From positions 12,255,836 through 12,319,835 of the forward strand of contig JAJEKV010000014.1 of the NCBI GenBank assembly GCA_021234155.1: a stretch of DNA of 64,000 nucleotides, read 5' to 3'. The position numbers and the translations under genes are program-made. Below the pieces are notes generated by a model. It saw nothing but the letters and a program-made list of their open reading frames with translations. It did not search any database and was not told where the DNA came from. The DNA comes from Isoetes taiwanensis (taxonomy: Eukaryota; Streptophyta; Lycopodiopsida; Isoetales; Isoetaceae). Position 1 is the first letter of the stretch. Each line of letters starts with the position of its first letter. Positions 11,810 through 23,783 of the stretch are shown here, in pieces.

Positions 11810-12700
11810 ATAAATTCTTTGAAGAGAGGAGTGATGTGTTTGCCCGGGATTATTCTCGAGCTTATTGGTATCAAAGAGGAGGTATGTCAATTTGAAATTA
11901 AAATTAAGGAAGGGTGTAAGCCCTGCCTTCCTAGGTTAAGAAGAATAAATGCTTCACTTTTAGATCTAATCAAAGATGAATTGCATAAGATGTTGGATGC
12001 AATGTCATTGTAGAAATCATTAACCCCGAATGGGTATCCCGTGATTGTTCCAAAGTGGAAAAAAAAGAATGGAACTTTGAGAATTTGCATAGATTATCGA
12101 GATTTGAACAAAGCCACCATAAAAGATTGTTATCCTTTGCCTTTTTTGGAAGAAATTCTATATGCTGTTGCAGGGAAAGACATGTACTCATTTTTGGATG
12201 GTTTTTCAGGGTTCAACCAGATTAGCATCAAAGAGGAAGACCAGCCAAAGACTTCATTTATCACTCCCCGGGTACTTATGCTATGAAAAGAATGCCATTT
12301 GGCCTGATGAATGCCCCAGCTACTTTCCAAAGAGCAATGGATGTCATTTTCAAAACCATGGCTGCTGAAGAATTTAGAGTGTATCTAGATGACCTTGTTT
12401 GGGTTCTCATTCTAATAACCATGTGGAATTGCTTGCAAAAATCTGCTCTTTATGCAGGACTTCAGGAGTCAATCTAAATCCAAAAAAATGCATCTTTTTT
12501 GCATCCAAAGGACAACTCTTGGGACATGAAGTATCCAGCCAAGGTATTCAAGTTGCTCAAGATAAAATTGAAGCCCTCAAAAATTAGTACCTCCCAAGAA
12601 TTTGAAGTGTTAAGAGTTTTATTGGTATGACAAGTTTCCTTAGGATGTATATTCCAAATTTTGCTCATATTTTAAGTCCCATCTCTAGGTTCACCAGATA
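11810..12700 (+). pseudogene. Reverse transcriptase of unit 2
   Basis: The frame is clean from 12041 to 12265, covering KWKKKNGTLRICIDYRDLNK through SFLDGFSGFNQISIKEEDQP. The next part, MPFGLMNAPATFQRAMDVIF...VYLDDLVW, follows a frameshift at the CCCCGGG run near 12266. Thumb sequence from LNPKKC onward is in a third frame. The catalytic YLDD is at about 12381-12392. Confidence 0.8.
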
Positions 12701-12749
12701 GGGAAGTTTTCTAAACTGAAAGCAAGCACATACCTATCACATGGACCTT

Positions 12750-13200
12750 AATGCCAAGAAGCTTTTGACTTTCTTATTTTATCTATATGTGAAGCTACTC
12801 TTTTAAAGAAACCAGATTTGAGCCTGCCATTTGAGGTTTATATCACTGTTACTAAAAAGGCTATAGGTTTAGCCATTTTGCAGGATAAGCACGCCATAGT
12901 TTTTGCAAGCAAACAATGGTCTGCCTTTGAAGAAAGATATACCGTAATAGAAAAAGTGTCTGCTGCTCTCATGTTCCTCATCAATAGGCAAGGGCATCTA
13001 CTTGAAAAGCCAAGTTCAAGTTCATATGAAGCAAAATCCAATGGGATTGCTATTTGGTAAAGCAACTAATAAACCAAAAATTCAGAGGTGGGCTTGTAAG
13101 TTGCAAAGTTATGATATCTCTCAGAAAAGAGTTGCACTTGACACGAAATCCTAGCCTCTACTTGCCTTATATTTTTTTTTGATCATGAAGATGAATTGAA
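12750..13200 (+). pseudogene. RNase H (gypsy type) of unit 2
   Basis: The clean frame at 12818-13060 reads MSLPFEVYITVTKKAIGLAI, FASKQWSAFEERYTVIEKVS and AALMFLINRQGHLL. The connection to integrase (QRWACKLQSYDIS, NPSLYLPYI) continues to about 13200 after a frameshift. Confidence 0.7.
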
Positions 13201-13379
13201 TAGTACTGACACCTCACTTGCAAAGAGCACATTTAGAGGAAACTCGTGAAGATCAAGTCAAAGGAGGATGGCAAGAACCCATTAGAGATTTTTTTACAAC
13301 ATGGGATCATCTCCTCAAATCTCACTTCAAATCAAAGAAGGAGACTCAAGGACAAGCGCATAATTCAAGCCGATAGATA

Positions 13380-14553
13380 ATGTTCTCGGCAAAGTCAATA
13401 GGGATGGGATTTTGTCGAGATGTGTAAGTGAAGATGAATCGCTTTTAATTATTAGGGAAATGCATAAGGGTATCTGTGGGGGACATTTTGCTGGGGATAC
13501 CACTGCCAAAAAGATCCTTAGGTCTGGGTATTATTGGCCTACTGTTTTTAAAGATTGCTATGAGATCATAAAGACTTGCCATAAGTGTCAGATTTTTTGC
13601 AAAAGGATTTTATTACCAGCTGCCCTGAATCCTATTATCTCCCCAGGACCTTTTCAAATTTGGGGGTTAGATTATATTGGTCCTATTAACCCTTCTTCTA
13701 CAGGTCAACATCAGCATATTATTGTGGCTACAGACTATTTTACTAAATGGGCAGAGGCCATACCTTTGAGGCAAGCCAATGCCCTCACCACTGCAAGATT
13801 CTTACATGAGTTTGTTTGCTCTAGGTTTGGTATTCCTTTCCAGATACATTCTGATAGGGGTAACCCTTTGTTAATGAAGTCATTACTAATTTGTTGGGTA
13901 TTTTGAAGGTCAAACATACCAAGAGCTCCTCATACTATCCTCAGGGTAATGGACAAGCTGAAGCTACTAACAAAGTGTTGAAAAACATTTTGCAGAAAAC
14001 AATTGAGGTCAACAAAAGGGATTGGCATATCAAAATAGTGGATGCACTTTGGGCTTATAGAGTCACTATCAAAACAACTACAAACCATACACCTTTCAAT
14101 TTGGTTTATGGCATAGAAGCAGTCCTACCAGTAGAACTCGAGCTACCTTCCTTAAGATTAGCTCATAAATTGTGCTTACCTTTTGAACATGCCTTACAGG
14201 AGAGACTGGATGCCTTGTTACATTTGGATGAGTACAGAATGGAAGCTGAGAACACAAACTTGCTGAAAAAGGCTAAAGATCTGGCTGCATTTAAGGCTGC
14301 CCACAAAATACAAGGCACCTTTTAAAAGGAGAGCTTGTTCTCAAATGGAACAAGTCAAAGGAGGACTCAATTTGGCAAATTTGATAACATTTGGGAAGGA
14401 CCCTTTGTAGTGCCGGATCCTGCAGGTACAAATTCTTATTGGCTACAAGAAGTTGTTTGTGGATGCCACCGCCAAATCCTATCAACATCCCAAGACCTGA
14501 AAAGGTATTGGGACCAGCATACTTGCTTGTCTCTTTTTACATTAAAAGCTTAG
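13380..14553 (+). pseudogene. Integrase of unit 2, nearly intact
   Basis: Frames of 164 codons (13412-13906) and 144 codons (13891-14325) cover most of the protein. They contain the H2C2 zinc module (H in EMHKGICGGHF, CHKCQIF), the DDE core (GLDYIGP, VATDYFTKWAEA, HSDRG, NGQAEATNKVLK) and the C-terminal segment through NHTPFNLVYGIEAVLPVELELPS. Single-base shifts occur near 13870 and 14323. The enzyme would insert element cDNA into nuclear DNA. Confidence 0.8.
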
Positions 14554-14741
14554 AAGTTTGTAGTAGATTTAAAGTAGTTAGATCAGTTTGACTTTTGAGC
14601 ATCTTTATTCCAAAGAAGCTAGATGGGTTTGATTTTGAGCACACTACTCTAATATGATTGGTTTCATGTTTTCTAGGATGACCTGACTGCATTAAAGTAT
14701 ACATGATTTCAAGAACAGGACTGATGCTACTAATTACCAAG

Positions 14742-17322
14742 TGTCATATGCAGGAGCACCCTTCCTCCATTTTCTCATGTGTTTTAAATAGTCCTACCAT
14801 CCACTCAGCCCCTTATTCCTCTTTCATACCTCTACCAGCACTCTGCAAAGTCACCTTCACCATCATAGCAGAGTTGCAAGTAATTGAGACTAATTGGTTT
14901 GTGTGTTTCCATGACAGGTGCACTCTTGTTCCATCTTTCTCATCTGTCACATTTAGTCCTACCTACCATTTAAAACCTCTCATTCTTGTTTTCATTCCCA
15001 AGCACTCTGCAATTCATCTTTACCATCATAGCAGAGCTGCAACCTTTGAAGATCAAGGAAGGAGCATACATTTTCTTGTTTTGGAGAGGCCTCAAGCACT
15101 TGCACACTCACTTCATCTCCAGTTCATCACCACCTCACCATATCCACACTCACTTTCTTTTCACTCACCTCATTCCATTCACAATCATTCCACCACCCTT
15201 TTGTCATACTCACATTCATTTCTACCTTTTTTATCCATATTATTCCCTCACCACATTCATACTTGCATTTCACACTCTCATATCTCTATTTGGACACCTT
15301 GGCACAAAATTGAAGACCCCTCTAGTTATTCATTTTTTAACATCACATGGCTGAGGGGACCAGCCTTTTTCTTGTTTTGGCGAGATGTTGCCCCCAAAAG
15401 GGCAACATGCTAATTGTGGTCTATGCATTCAAACTAGGTCAATTTATCTTAAGAGATTAGGTCAAAGTTTGGAAGAACCTTGGTATTCAACATTGATGTG
15501 GAGGTCAAAAGGAATTCATTCTTCAAGTTAACAAGTGTTCAAGGTTCAAGGCTCACATGAGGTACTTTATTTGAGGTCAAAATGCTTAGTCAAAGAATAT
15601 GCTCTAGAAGATTCTGGGTTATGAAGTTTGGAAGTTGAAGTTTGGAAGATTCCCTTATATGGTTCCATCCTTGTCATTTTGTTTTTTGCTTAGCCAATTT
15701 TCCTTCTTAGATCCCCAACTTATCTCATTACCATTATTTGTTAATCTTTCCATGACATCTTCCTTATTCATTCTTCATGTCCACTTTTGCACCATTACTC
15801 TCCACCTTTGCTTTTTCCTTGCCATAAACACTTACTCCAACCTTTGCTTAGTCATGGACCTTTTTTTACACCCATACCTTATTATCTCCCATCTCCACCA
15901 TCCACATGAGCCCTTGTTGCCCCCATGGCTAACCTCTATTTTTCAACCTCTTGTCTTATGGTTACACCCTTATTGGTTCCCAACTCCCTCAAATTGGTCT
16001 CATGGCCTTGCAAACTTCAAATTAGGGCATGGGTGCTTGATACCATGGTCTAGGCTTGCATAAAACCTTAAAGAAATCTGAGCCTTGAATTTGAACCATA
16101 GTAAAACTTTCAAGAAATCCAAAATACGGGAATATTCCCAAAGATATCTAAGGGAAATACGCTGAACCGTGAGACAAGGAATTTCCCTAAATATATGGCC
16201 ATGAACCCTAAATCTCTCGAGATCATCAAATCATGCCGGAATCAACTCTACCGCCCTCCTAACCCCCGCTATTTACGGATTCCCCGCCGCTCCTAAACTT
16301 AATGAACCACAAATCAAGCCCTAAGATGCCGGAAACCACTAAATTTGAAAATATATATGGGAAATTAGATCCGAGAAATTTTTTGAAGGCCCGTAAGCGC
16401 ATAAATCTTATCGTGATCATTGCTGAGCATGATTAGAAGGATTTTGAAGACTCGAGTACTTCCCGATCAAGTCCCAAGAGATTTGGTTGGAAATTACCTA
16501 TTGAAATTATTTATTGACCTGAAGTTGATTTTGAAGTAATCAAGTATTATTATCCAACATTATTATGATTGATTTACCTCCCTATCAATGAAATTTGATG
16601 CCTACTTGAAGAAATTATCTCTGTTATGATTCTTTACAATTTCTCTCTGCTCAAAATTCTACAGAAAATTCCCAAGCACTTTTGATTACTTTTGGCCCAT
16701 TTGCCATCAATCCTTGAGACATCCGGAGCCTATATGTTTTGAAAAATCCAAAACTCCACTCACAACTCGAAGTTAGAAATTTTTGCATTCTGTTTTGACT
16801 ATTCTTGATCAGATTTTGCCAAATCCAGCCACAAAAATTACTTTTGCCTATCCAAATAACAATCTGACCACTTGCCTATATTCCTCATCATCACTACAAA
16901 GACATTTGCTTTGGAAATTCTCAAAACTCGTCCGGCAACTCCAAAATCCCAATCTCGACATCAATTGTTTTCAGATTTGACTGCTATTGACCAAATTTTG
17001 ACCGCACTTTGAGCTCGAATAACTCACAAATTAAGTTTCGACTTGGTCAGAAGCTTTTACTATTGGTTACCTACAACTTTTTGACCAAGTCTACAGTGAT
17101 TGACTCAAAAAATCGACCGCATATCAATACCACAACCTGCTTTTGGCAAAGGTGTCAATTTCTCGAAATGGGAAAGGTATAAAACTTCAAATTTTTGAAC
17201 TTGTCTTTGAGATTAGCTTGTATAGATTGATCACCTTAAGTGATCTGAGGTTCTAACCCCAATTTGAGTGAAAACTCGTTGGTTCCTTGTGGTTGACCTT
17301 TAAGCCGTGTTTAGGGTCAACA
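14742..17322 (+). repeat. LTR3 of family A (shared by units 2 and 3)
   Basis: The length is 2581 bp, the same as LTR2. A 429-bp block inside it (15635-16063) translates identically to 7434-7862 in LTR2, which shows how similar the copies are. The G-poor tract is at 15121-15290 and the stem-loop at 17229-17245. Confidence 0.75.
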
Positions 17323-17325
17323 TTT

Positions 17326-17341
17326 TGGAGGTTCTACCGAG
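17326..17341 (+). promoter_or_regulatory. Putative primer-binding site, unit 3
   Basis: The 16-mer is identical to those of units 1 and 2 and follows LTR3 by three bases. Confidence 0.55.
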
Positions 17342-17365
17342 ATTTCTACCGGATTTTCGGAAATC

Positions 17366-18514
17366 ATGGCTCCAAAACAAAAGTTTCCAAAGCAGAGCAA
17401 GAACCAATGGAAGATCAGGAGACTTGAGCCTTCGGAGATAGATCTCTTCCCCCTAATTTTGCAAGTGGATTACTTCAAAGCCTGCCTTATCAGTTTGAGT
17501 TGAATATGCCTACTCCATTGCCTACTTTTGATTCCAGCATGAGTGCTAATACTTTTCTAAGAGTCTTTGAAGATTATTACAGGAATTTTGGCTTCAAAAA
17601 AGGATGCAAGCTATCACAATTCGAAAAGTGTTTTAAAGAAGGAAAGTGAAGCTGGTGCTTGGTTGACTTATGAGAAGCTTATGGGAACCACTTCTTGGGA
17701 TGACCTTGTCACCAAGTTTTTGGACAGGTTTGGAAAACGTGCTGCTCCTAAAGACCTTGTTAATGAGTTGCAAAATTTCTCCATTTATGCAGGTGAGAGC
17801 GTGAGCCAGTACAAGAAAAGATTGAGTACCTTCATGAATAGATGCCAGAAAGTTCAAGTCACTATTCCCACACTCTTTTTGGTGTCTTCCTTTATTAAAG
17901 GCTTATCTTCTAGACCAGAAATTCACAGGAAGCTTATCAAGATTCAAGCTGCAGAAGGTTTTGATTCCATCTACAAAGTTTTTGCCAAGACCACTGAGTT
18001 GACCAAGATGTTTTCTATCCCGCTTAAAAACACCATAGCTTTCATCATGACCCTTTTACCCCGATGCCACTTGATGGTCCTTATGAATCTCACCATTCTC
18101 ATTTCTATTTATGCTGTGCATAAAGAAAAGAAAAAGAAGAAGCCGATTCTCGATTTTAGAAGTCAAAGCAGACGACAAAGGTGATCAAGCCTTAGCGTAA
18201 GTGACCAAACAACTTGTGGAGCTCAAGGCAAGCGGGCGGGTAGAACTTACCCTCGAATGTATTCATTGCAATAGAACTTCACATCCAAATTGACATTTGT
18301 TATTGGCAAATATGTCCTAAATGTAAAAAAGAAAGATCACTTTGGTAGAGAATGTCCAAATTGTTTTTTTGCAATGAAATTGGCCATACCGACCTTAGAT
18401 GCAATAGTTAATGAATATTTTGCCAAGCAAGAGAGAGAGAAGAAATCTAAGGCAACTCCTCATGTAATATTTGCAGAGCCTACTAGCTCTATAAGGTTTG
18501 TGCAAGCTACGTAA
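17366..18514 (+). pseudogene. gag of array unit 3, best-preserved capsid
   Basis: A single frame of 205 codons (17567-18184) runs from the middle of the capsid domain through SQYKKRLSTFMNRCQKVQV and FLVSSFIKGLSSRPEIHRKL. It keeps the CAG and CTG codons that are garbled in units 1 and 2. The zinc-knuckle region (about 18240-18400) is frameshifted. Confidence 0.75.
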
Positions 18515-18714
18515 AATGCCAAAGACCTAAGAAGTGATGGTGGTACAAACCAGAAGTATGGGAGATTCCCAATGCACCCGCTGAGCCTACCAAGTTTGTT
18601 CCAGAGCATTCTAGAAGATCAAGACCGCCACTACCAATTGTTATGGAAACCCCTCAAGAAATAGCTCCACCTCCCCAACAAAAAAATATGGTAAGAAGGA
18701 TCATGACTTCGATG

Positions 18715-19330
18715 AGTTGGATGTTTTACTAAAAAATTCCAAAGTAAGTGTGGACCTATTTACATTGTTAAAGATTGCACCTAGTTATAGGAAAAAGTTA
18801 TTACAACAAACTACTTTTAGTGAGGCAAGTTGGCTTGTGTAGGTGTTGCAAATGCCACTAATCTTATTCTCGCCCAAAATGAGGAGGATCCAGGTGCATT
18901 TATGTGCTCAGCCTACTCTAGGAGGTTATTCTTTTTTCCAATGTATTGTTGGATGGAGGCTCACCTTTAAATATCATGCCTTATCATGTTATGAAAAAAT
19001 GTGGGCCTCGAGATAGATAAAAGGTCATCTGTTTTGTTAAAATCTTTTTCTAATGCTAAGATAGCACCAGTTGGAATTGTGACCAAGGTTCCCGTTAACA
19101 CCGAAGGCATTGTTGTAGCCGCCAATTTTGTTGTTGTTGCTTTTGAAGATTTAGGAGAAGATGCATATATATGATCTCTTCTTTGGGAAGAAGGTGGATG
19201 GCTACAGCTTGATGCTAGGCCAATCTGGTCGAAGGGAGATGCACCATTTCAAATGGCACTCAAGTAGCCACAATCTACAAGGGATGGTTCTTATGGCTTT
19301 AATGAAGAGGTACATTTTATCAAAGAAATG
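18715..19330 (+). pseudogene. Protease region of unit 3
   Basis: The linker and retropepsin sequence matches unit 2, with breaks near 18830, 18910, 18938 and 19005, so no frame spans the DGGS active site here. Confidence 0.6.
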
Positions 19331-19399
19331 CTTATAGAAGAACCCCTAGGATCTTATAGTCTAGCAACCCCTAGCACAAAGAAAATTGATTTGATTCCT

Positions 19400-19850
19400 T
19401 TAATTAGAGAGTGTGCACTACCCTCTGAAGATGGCAGAAAAGGTTGTTTATGGTTTGATGGAGGAATATCAAAGAAATTGAATGTAGCTTCATCTCGCAG
19501 CCTATATTAAAAGATATCGCCAATAAACTTTGGCTAAGGTAGGAAGGATTTTTCCCCAAATAACTTCTAATGTAGCAGAATACAAGGCTTTGATTGCGGT
19601 GTCTCCGTGAAGCTAAAGCTATGGATATTTCAATTATACATATCGATGGGGATTCTCGTTAGTCTGCAGCAGACAGTTAATGGTGAATACCAAGCTAAGA
19701 ATGCTGATATGGAGCCCGTGAGGAATCAGGTAATGGGAATGCTTGATCATTTTACAGATTCTTGGGAAATCACTCATATCCCAAGGGAGCGTAATTGGGA
19801 AGCCGATGCTTTGTGCGAATTTAGACACATTGATGACTTATTTATCCGAG
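19400..19850 (+). pseudogene. Archaeal-type RNase H domain of unit 3
   Basis: This copy preserves the beginning of the domain best: EDGRKGCLWFDGGISKKLN around 19424-19480 supplies the first catalytic Asp in frame with the upstream linker. The last motif HIPRERNWEADAL is readable at about 19774-19815. Confidence 0.65.
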
Positions 19851-20039
19851 GGAGCTATACCAGGAGGAAGATCTCGATGAGGATGAGGCTAAGGAGCTTT
19901 GTCCCATACTAGTTATAAATGCATCTCAGGAAAAAGCAATCAATGAAGTTATAATCAACAAGCATGGCCCAAGCAAAAGAACTCTGTTTGTGGGAGATCT
20001 TTTTGACACACAAAACAAGGAAGAGATCAATAAATTTTG

Positions 20040-20234
20040 AAGAGAGGAGTGATGTGTTTCCCGGGATTATTCTCGAGCTTATTGGTATCAAAGAGGAGGT
20101 ATGTCAATTTGAAATTAAAATTAAGGAAGGGTGTAAGCCCTGCTCTTCCGGGTTAAGAAGAATAAATGCTTCACTTTTAGATCTAATCAAAGATGAATTG
20201 CATAAGATGTTGGATGCAGGTGTCATTGTAGAAA
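20040..20234 (+). pseudogene. Reverse transcriptase of unit 3, N-terminal stump
   Basis: Only the start of RT is present, ending at DLIKDELHKMLDAGVIVEM. All fingers and palm motifs, including YLDD, and the RNase H that follows are missing because of the deletion that ends at 20311. Confidence 0.75.
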
Positions 20235-20310
20235 TGAGTATTTAAATATTATATATGTCTAGATGTCAAAAACTTCGGAGTTCTATCAAAAAGCTGGTCA
20301 CTCACATTAG
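20235..20310 (+). other. Filler DNA at a deletion junction
   Basis: About 76 bases match neither the RT sequence to the left nor the integrase to the right, nor any other part of the array that I could see. They replace about 1.9 kb present in units 1 and 2 (12018 to 13893 in unit 2). Confidence 0.65.
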
Positions 20311-20970
20311 GTATTTTGAAGGTCAAACATACCAAGAGCTCCTCATACTATCCTCGGGGTAATGGACAAGTCAAGCTACTAACAAAGTGTTGAAAAACAT
20401 TTTGCGTAAAAACAATTGAGGTCAACAAAAGGGATTGGCATATCAAAATAGTGGATGCACTTTGGGCTTATAGAGTCACTATCAAAACAACTACAAACCA
20501 TACACCTTTCAATTTGGTTTATGGCATAGAAGCAGCCCTACCAAGTAGAGAACTCGAAAGCTACCTTCCTTAAGATTAGCTCATAAATTGTGCTTACCTT
20601 TTGAACATGCCTTATGTGAGAGACCGGATGCCTTGTTACATTTGGATGAGTACGTAATGGAAGCCGAGAACACAAACTTGTTGAAAAAGGCTAAAGATCT
20701 CGGCCGCATTTAAGGTCTGCCCACAAAATACAAGGCACCTTTAAAAGGAGAGCTTGTTCTCAAATGGAACAAGTCAAAGGAGGACTCAGCTGGCAAATTT
20801 GATAACATTTGGGAAGGACCCTTTGTAGTGCTGGATCCTGCAGGTACAAATTCTTATTGGCTACAAGAAGTTGCTTCAGGGATGCCACTGCCAAATCCTA
20901 TCAACATCCTGCACCTGAAAAGGTATTGGGACCAGCATACTTGCTTGTCTCTCTTTTTACATTAAAAGCT
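20311..20970 (+). pseudogene. Integrase of unit 3, C-terminal half
   Basis: The segment starts inside the catalytic core just before KVKHTKSSSYYP and continues to KRYWDQ. Two of the three core acidic residues lie in the deleted part, so this copy could not be active even with its frameshifts corrected. Confidence 0.75.
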
Positions 20971-21162
20971 TAGAAGTTTGTAGTAGATTTAAAGTAGTTA
21001 GATCAGTTTGACTTTTGAGCATCTTTATTCCAAAGGCCAGCTAGATCGGGTTTGATTTTGAGCACACTACTCTAATATGATTGGTTTCATGTTTTCTAGG
21101 ATGACTGACCGGACAAAGTATACATGATTTCAAGAACAAGACTGATGCTACTAATTACCAAG

Positions 21163-23783
21163 TGTCATATGCGTGGGAGCACCCTTCCTCCATTTTTCTC
21201 ATGTTTTAAATAGTCCTACCATCCACTCAGCCCCTTATTCCTCTTTTCATACCTCTACCAAAGACTCAAGCAAAGTCACCTTCACCATCATAGCAGAGTT
21301 GCAAGTAATTGAGACTAATTGGTTTGTGTGTTTCCATGATTGTGTGCACTCTTGTTCCATCTTTTCATCTGGTCACATTTAGTCCTACCTACCATTTAAA
21401 ACCTCTCATTCTTGTTTATTCCCAAGCACTCGCAATTCATCTTTACCATCATAGCAGAAGCCGCAACCTTTGAAGATCAAGGAAGGAGCATACATTTTTT
21501 CTTGTTTTGCAGGCCTCAAGCACTTGCACACTCACTTCATCTCCAGTTCATCACCACCTCACCATATCCACACTCACTTTCTTTTCACTCACCTCATTCC
21601 ATTCACAATCATTCCACCACCCTTTTGTCATACTCACATTCATTTCTACCTTTTTTATCCATATTATTCCCTCACCACATTCATACTCACTTCACCCACA
21701 CTTGCATTTCACACTCTCATATCTCTATTTGGACACCTTGGCACAAAATTGAAGACCCCTCTAGTTATTCATTTTTTGACATCACATGGTTTGAGGGGAC
21801 CAGCCTTTTTTCTTGTTTTTTATAGATGTTGCCCCAAAAAGGGCAACATGCTAATTGTGGTCTATGCATTCATAGGTCAATTTATCTTAAGAGATTAGGT
21901 CAAAGTTTGGAAGAATCTTGGTATTCAACATTGATGTGGAGGTCAAAAGGAATTCATTCTTCAAGTTAACAAGTGTTCAAGGTTCAAGGCTCACATGAGG
22001 TACTTTATTTGAGGTCAAAATGCTTAGTCAAAGAATATGATCTAGAAGATTCTGGGTTATGAAGTTTGGAAGACATTGCTTGAAGTTTGGAAGTTGAAGT
22101 TTGGAAGATTCCCTTATATGGTTCCATCCTTGTCATTTTGTTTTTTGCTTAGCCAATTTTCCTTCGTACATCCCCAACTTATCTCATTACCATTATTTGT
22201 TAATCTTTCCATGACATCTTCCTTATTCATTCTTCATGTCCACTTTTGCACCATTACTCTCCACCTTTGCTTTTTCCTTGCCATAAACACTTACTCCAAC
22301 CTTTGCTTAGTCATGGACCTTTTTTTTACACCCATACCTTATTATCTCCCATCTCCACCATCCACATGAGCCCTTGTTGCCCCCATTGCTAACCTCTATT
22401 TTTCAACCTCTTGTCTTATGGTTACACCCTTATTGGTTCCCAACTCCCTCAAGTTGGTCTCATGGCCTTGCAAACTTCAAATTAGGGCATGGGTGCTTGA
22501 TACCATGGTCTAGGCTTGCATAAAACCTTAAAGAAATCTGAGCCTTGAATTTGAACCATAGTAAAACTTTCAAGAAATCCAAAAATACGGAATATTCCCA
22601 AAGATATCTAAGGGAAATACGCTGAACCAGATCAAGGGAATTTCCCTAAATATAATGGGCCATGAACCCTAAATCTCTCGAGATCACTGAAATCATGCCG
22701 GAATCAACTCTACCGCCCTCCTAACCCCTCGCTATTTCGATTCCCACGCTCCTAAACTTAATGAACCACAAATCAAGCCCTAAGATGCCGGAACCACTAA
22801 ATTTGAAAATATATATGGGAAATTAGATCCGAGAAATTTTTGAAGGCCCGTAAGCGCATAAATCTTACCGCGGATCATTGCTGAGCATGACTAGAAGGAT
22901 TTTGGAAGACTCGAAGTACTTCCCGATCAAGTCCCAAGAGATTTGGTTGGAAATTACCTATTGAAATTATTTATTGACTGAAGTTGATTTTGAAGTATCA
23001 AGTATTATTATCCAACATTATTATGATTGATTTACCTCCCTATCAATGAAATTTGATGCCTACTAGAAGAAATTATCTAGTTATGATTCTTTACAATTTC
23101 TCTCTGCTCAAAATTCTACAGAAAATTCCCAAGCACTTTTGATTACTTTTGACCCATTTGCCATCAATCCTTGAGACATCCGAGCCTATATGTTTTGAAA
23201 AATCCAAAAACTCCACTCACAACTCGAAGTTAGAAATTTTGCATTCTCTTTTTTGACTATTCTTGATCAGATTTTGCCAAATCCAAACCACAAAAATTAC
23301 TTTTGCCTATCCAAATAACAATCCGACCACTTGCCTATATTCCTCATCATCACTACAAAGACATTTGCTTTGGAAATTCTCAAAAACTCATCTGGCAACT
23401 CCAAAATCCCAATCTCTGATCACTGTTTTTAGATTTGACTGCTATTGACCAAATTTTGACCGCACTTTGAGCTCGAATAACTCACAAATTAAGTTTCTGA
23501 CTTGGTCAGAAGCTTTACTATTGGTTACCTACAACTTTTTTGACCAAGTCTACAGTGATTGACTCAAAAAATCGATCTGCATATCAATACCACAACTGTT
23601 TTGGCAAAGGTGTCAATTTCTGGAAATGGGAAAGGTATAAAACTTCAAATTTTTGAACTTGTCTTTGAGATTAGCTTGCATAGATTGATCACCTTAAGTG
23701 ATCTGGAGGTTCTAACCCCAATTTGAGTGAAAACTCAAGTTGGTTCCTTGTGGTTGACCTTTAAGCCAGGTTTAGGGTCAACA
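21163..23783 (+). repeat. LTR4 of family A, right end of the array
   Basis: The LTR is 2621 bp. It has a small duplication near 22071-22100 (TTTGGAAGACATTGCTTGAAG) and an extra TCACTTCACCCACA at about 21685. Its 3' end ...GGGTCAACA at 23783 is followed by TCTAG and then unrelated sequence, so this is the array boundary. The matching left flank, needed to test a target duplication, is outside the window. Confidence 0.75.

Larger units (their letters stand above)
1..23783 (+). mobile_element. Tandem array of Ty3/gypsy family A elements sharing LTRs
   Basis: Three internal regions alternate with four LTR copies in one orientation. The putative primer-binding site recurs at 911, 9122 and 17326, a spacing of 8211 and 8204 bp. 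The next LTR end falls at 23783 and is followed by unrelated DNA. No unit has its own pair of LTRs with flanking target duplications; each LTR ends one unit and starts the next. Such arrays are usually explained by unequal recombination between LTRs, which is inference here. Non-coding LTR stretches are almost identical between copies, so the array is recent, homogenised, or partly an assembly product. The array begins outside the window. Confidence 0.85.

Noticed and set aside
14553-14741. Possible env-like gene after integrase
   Set aside because: The interval between integrase and LTR3 is under 200 bp with no frame. The longer interval in family B (51345-52126) also has no supported ORF.
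15082-15295. His/Thr/Ser-rich ORFs in the LTR
   Set aside because: They are translations of the G-poor CAT-rich tract in different frames.
1-23783. Deamination of methylated cytosine as the cause of unit differences
   Set aside because: Changes at CAG/CTG are mostly indels and non C-to-T substitutions, not the TAG/TTG or CAA pattern expected.
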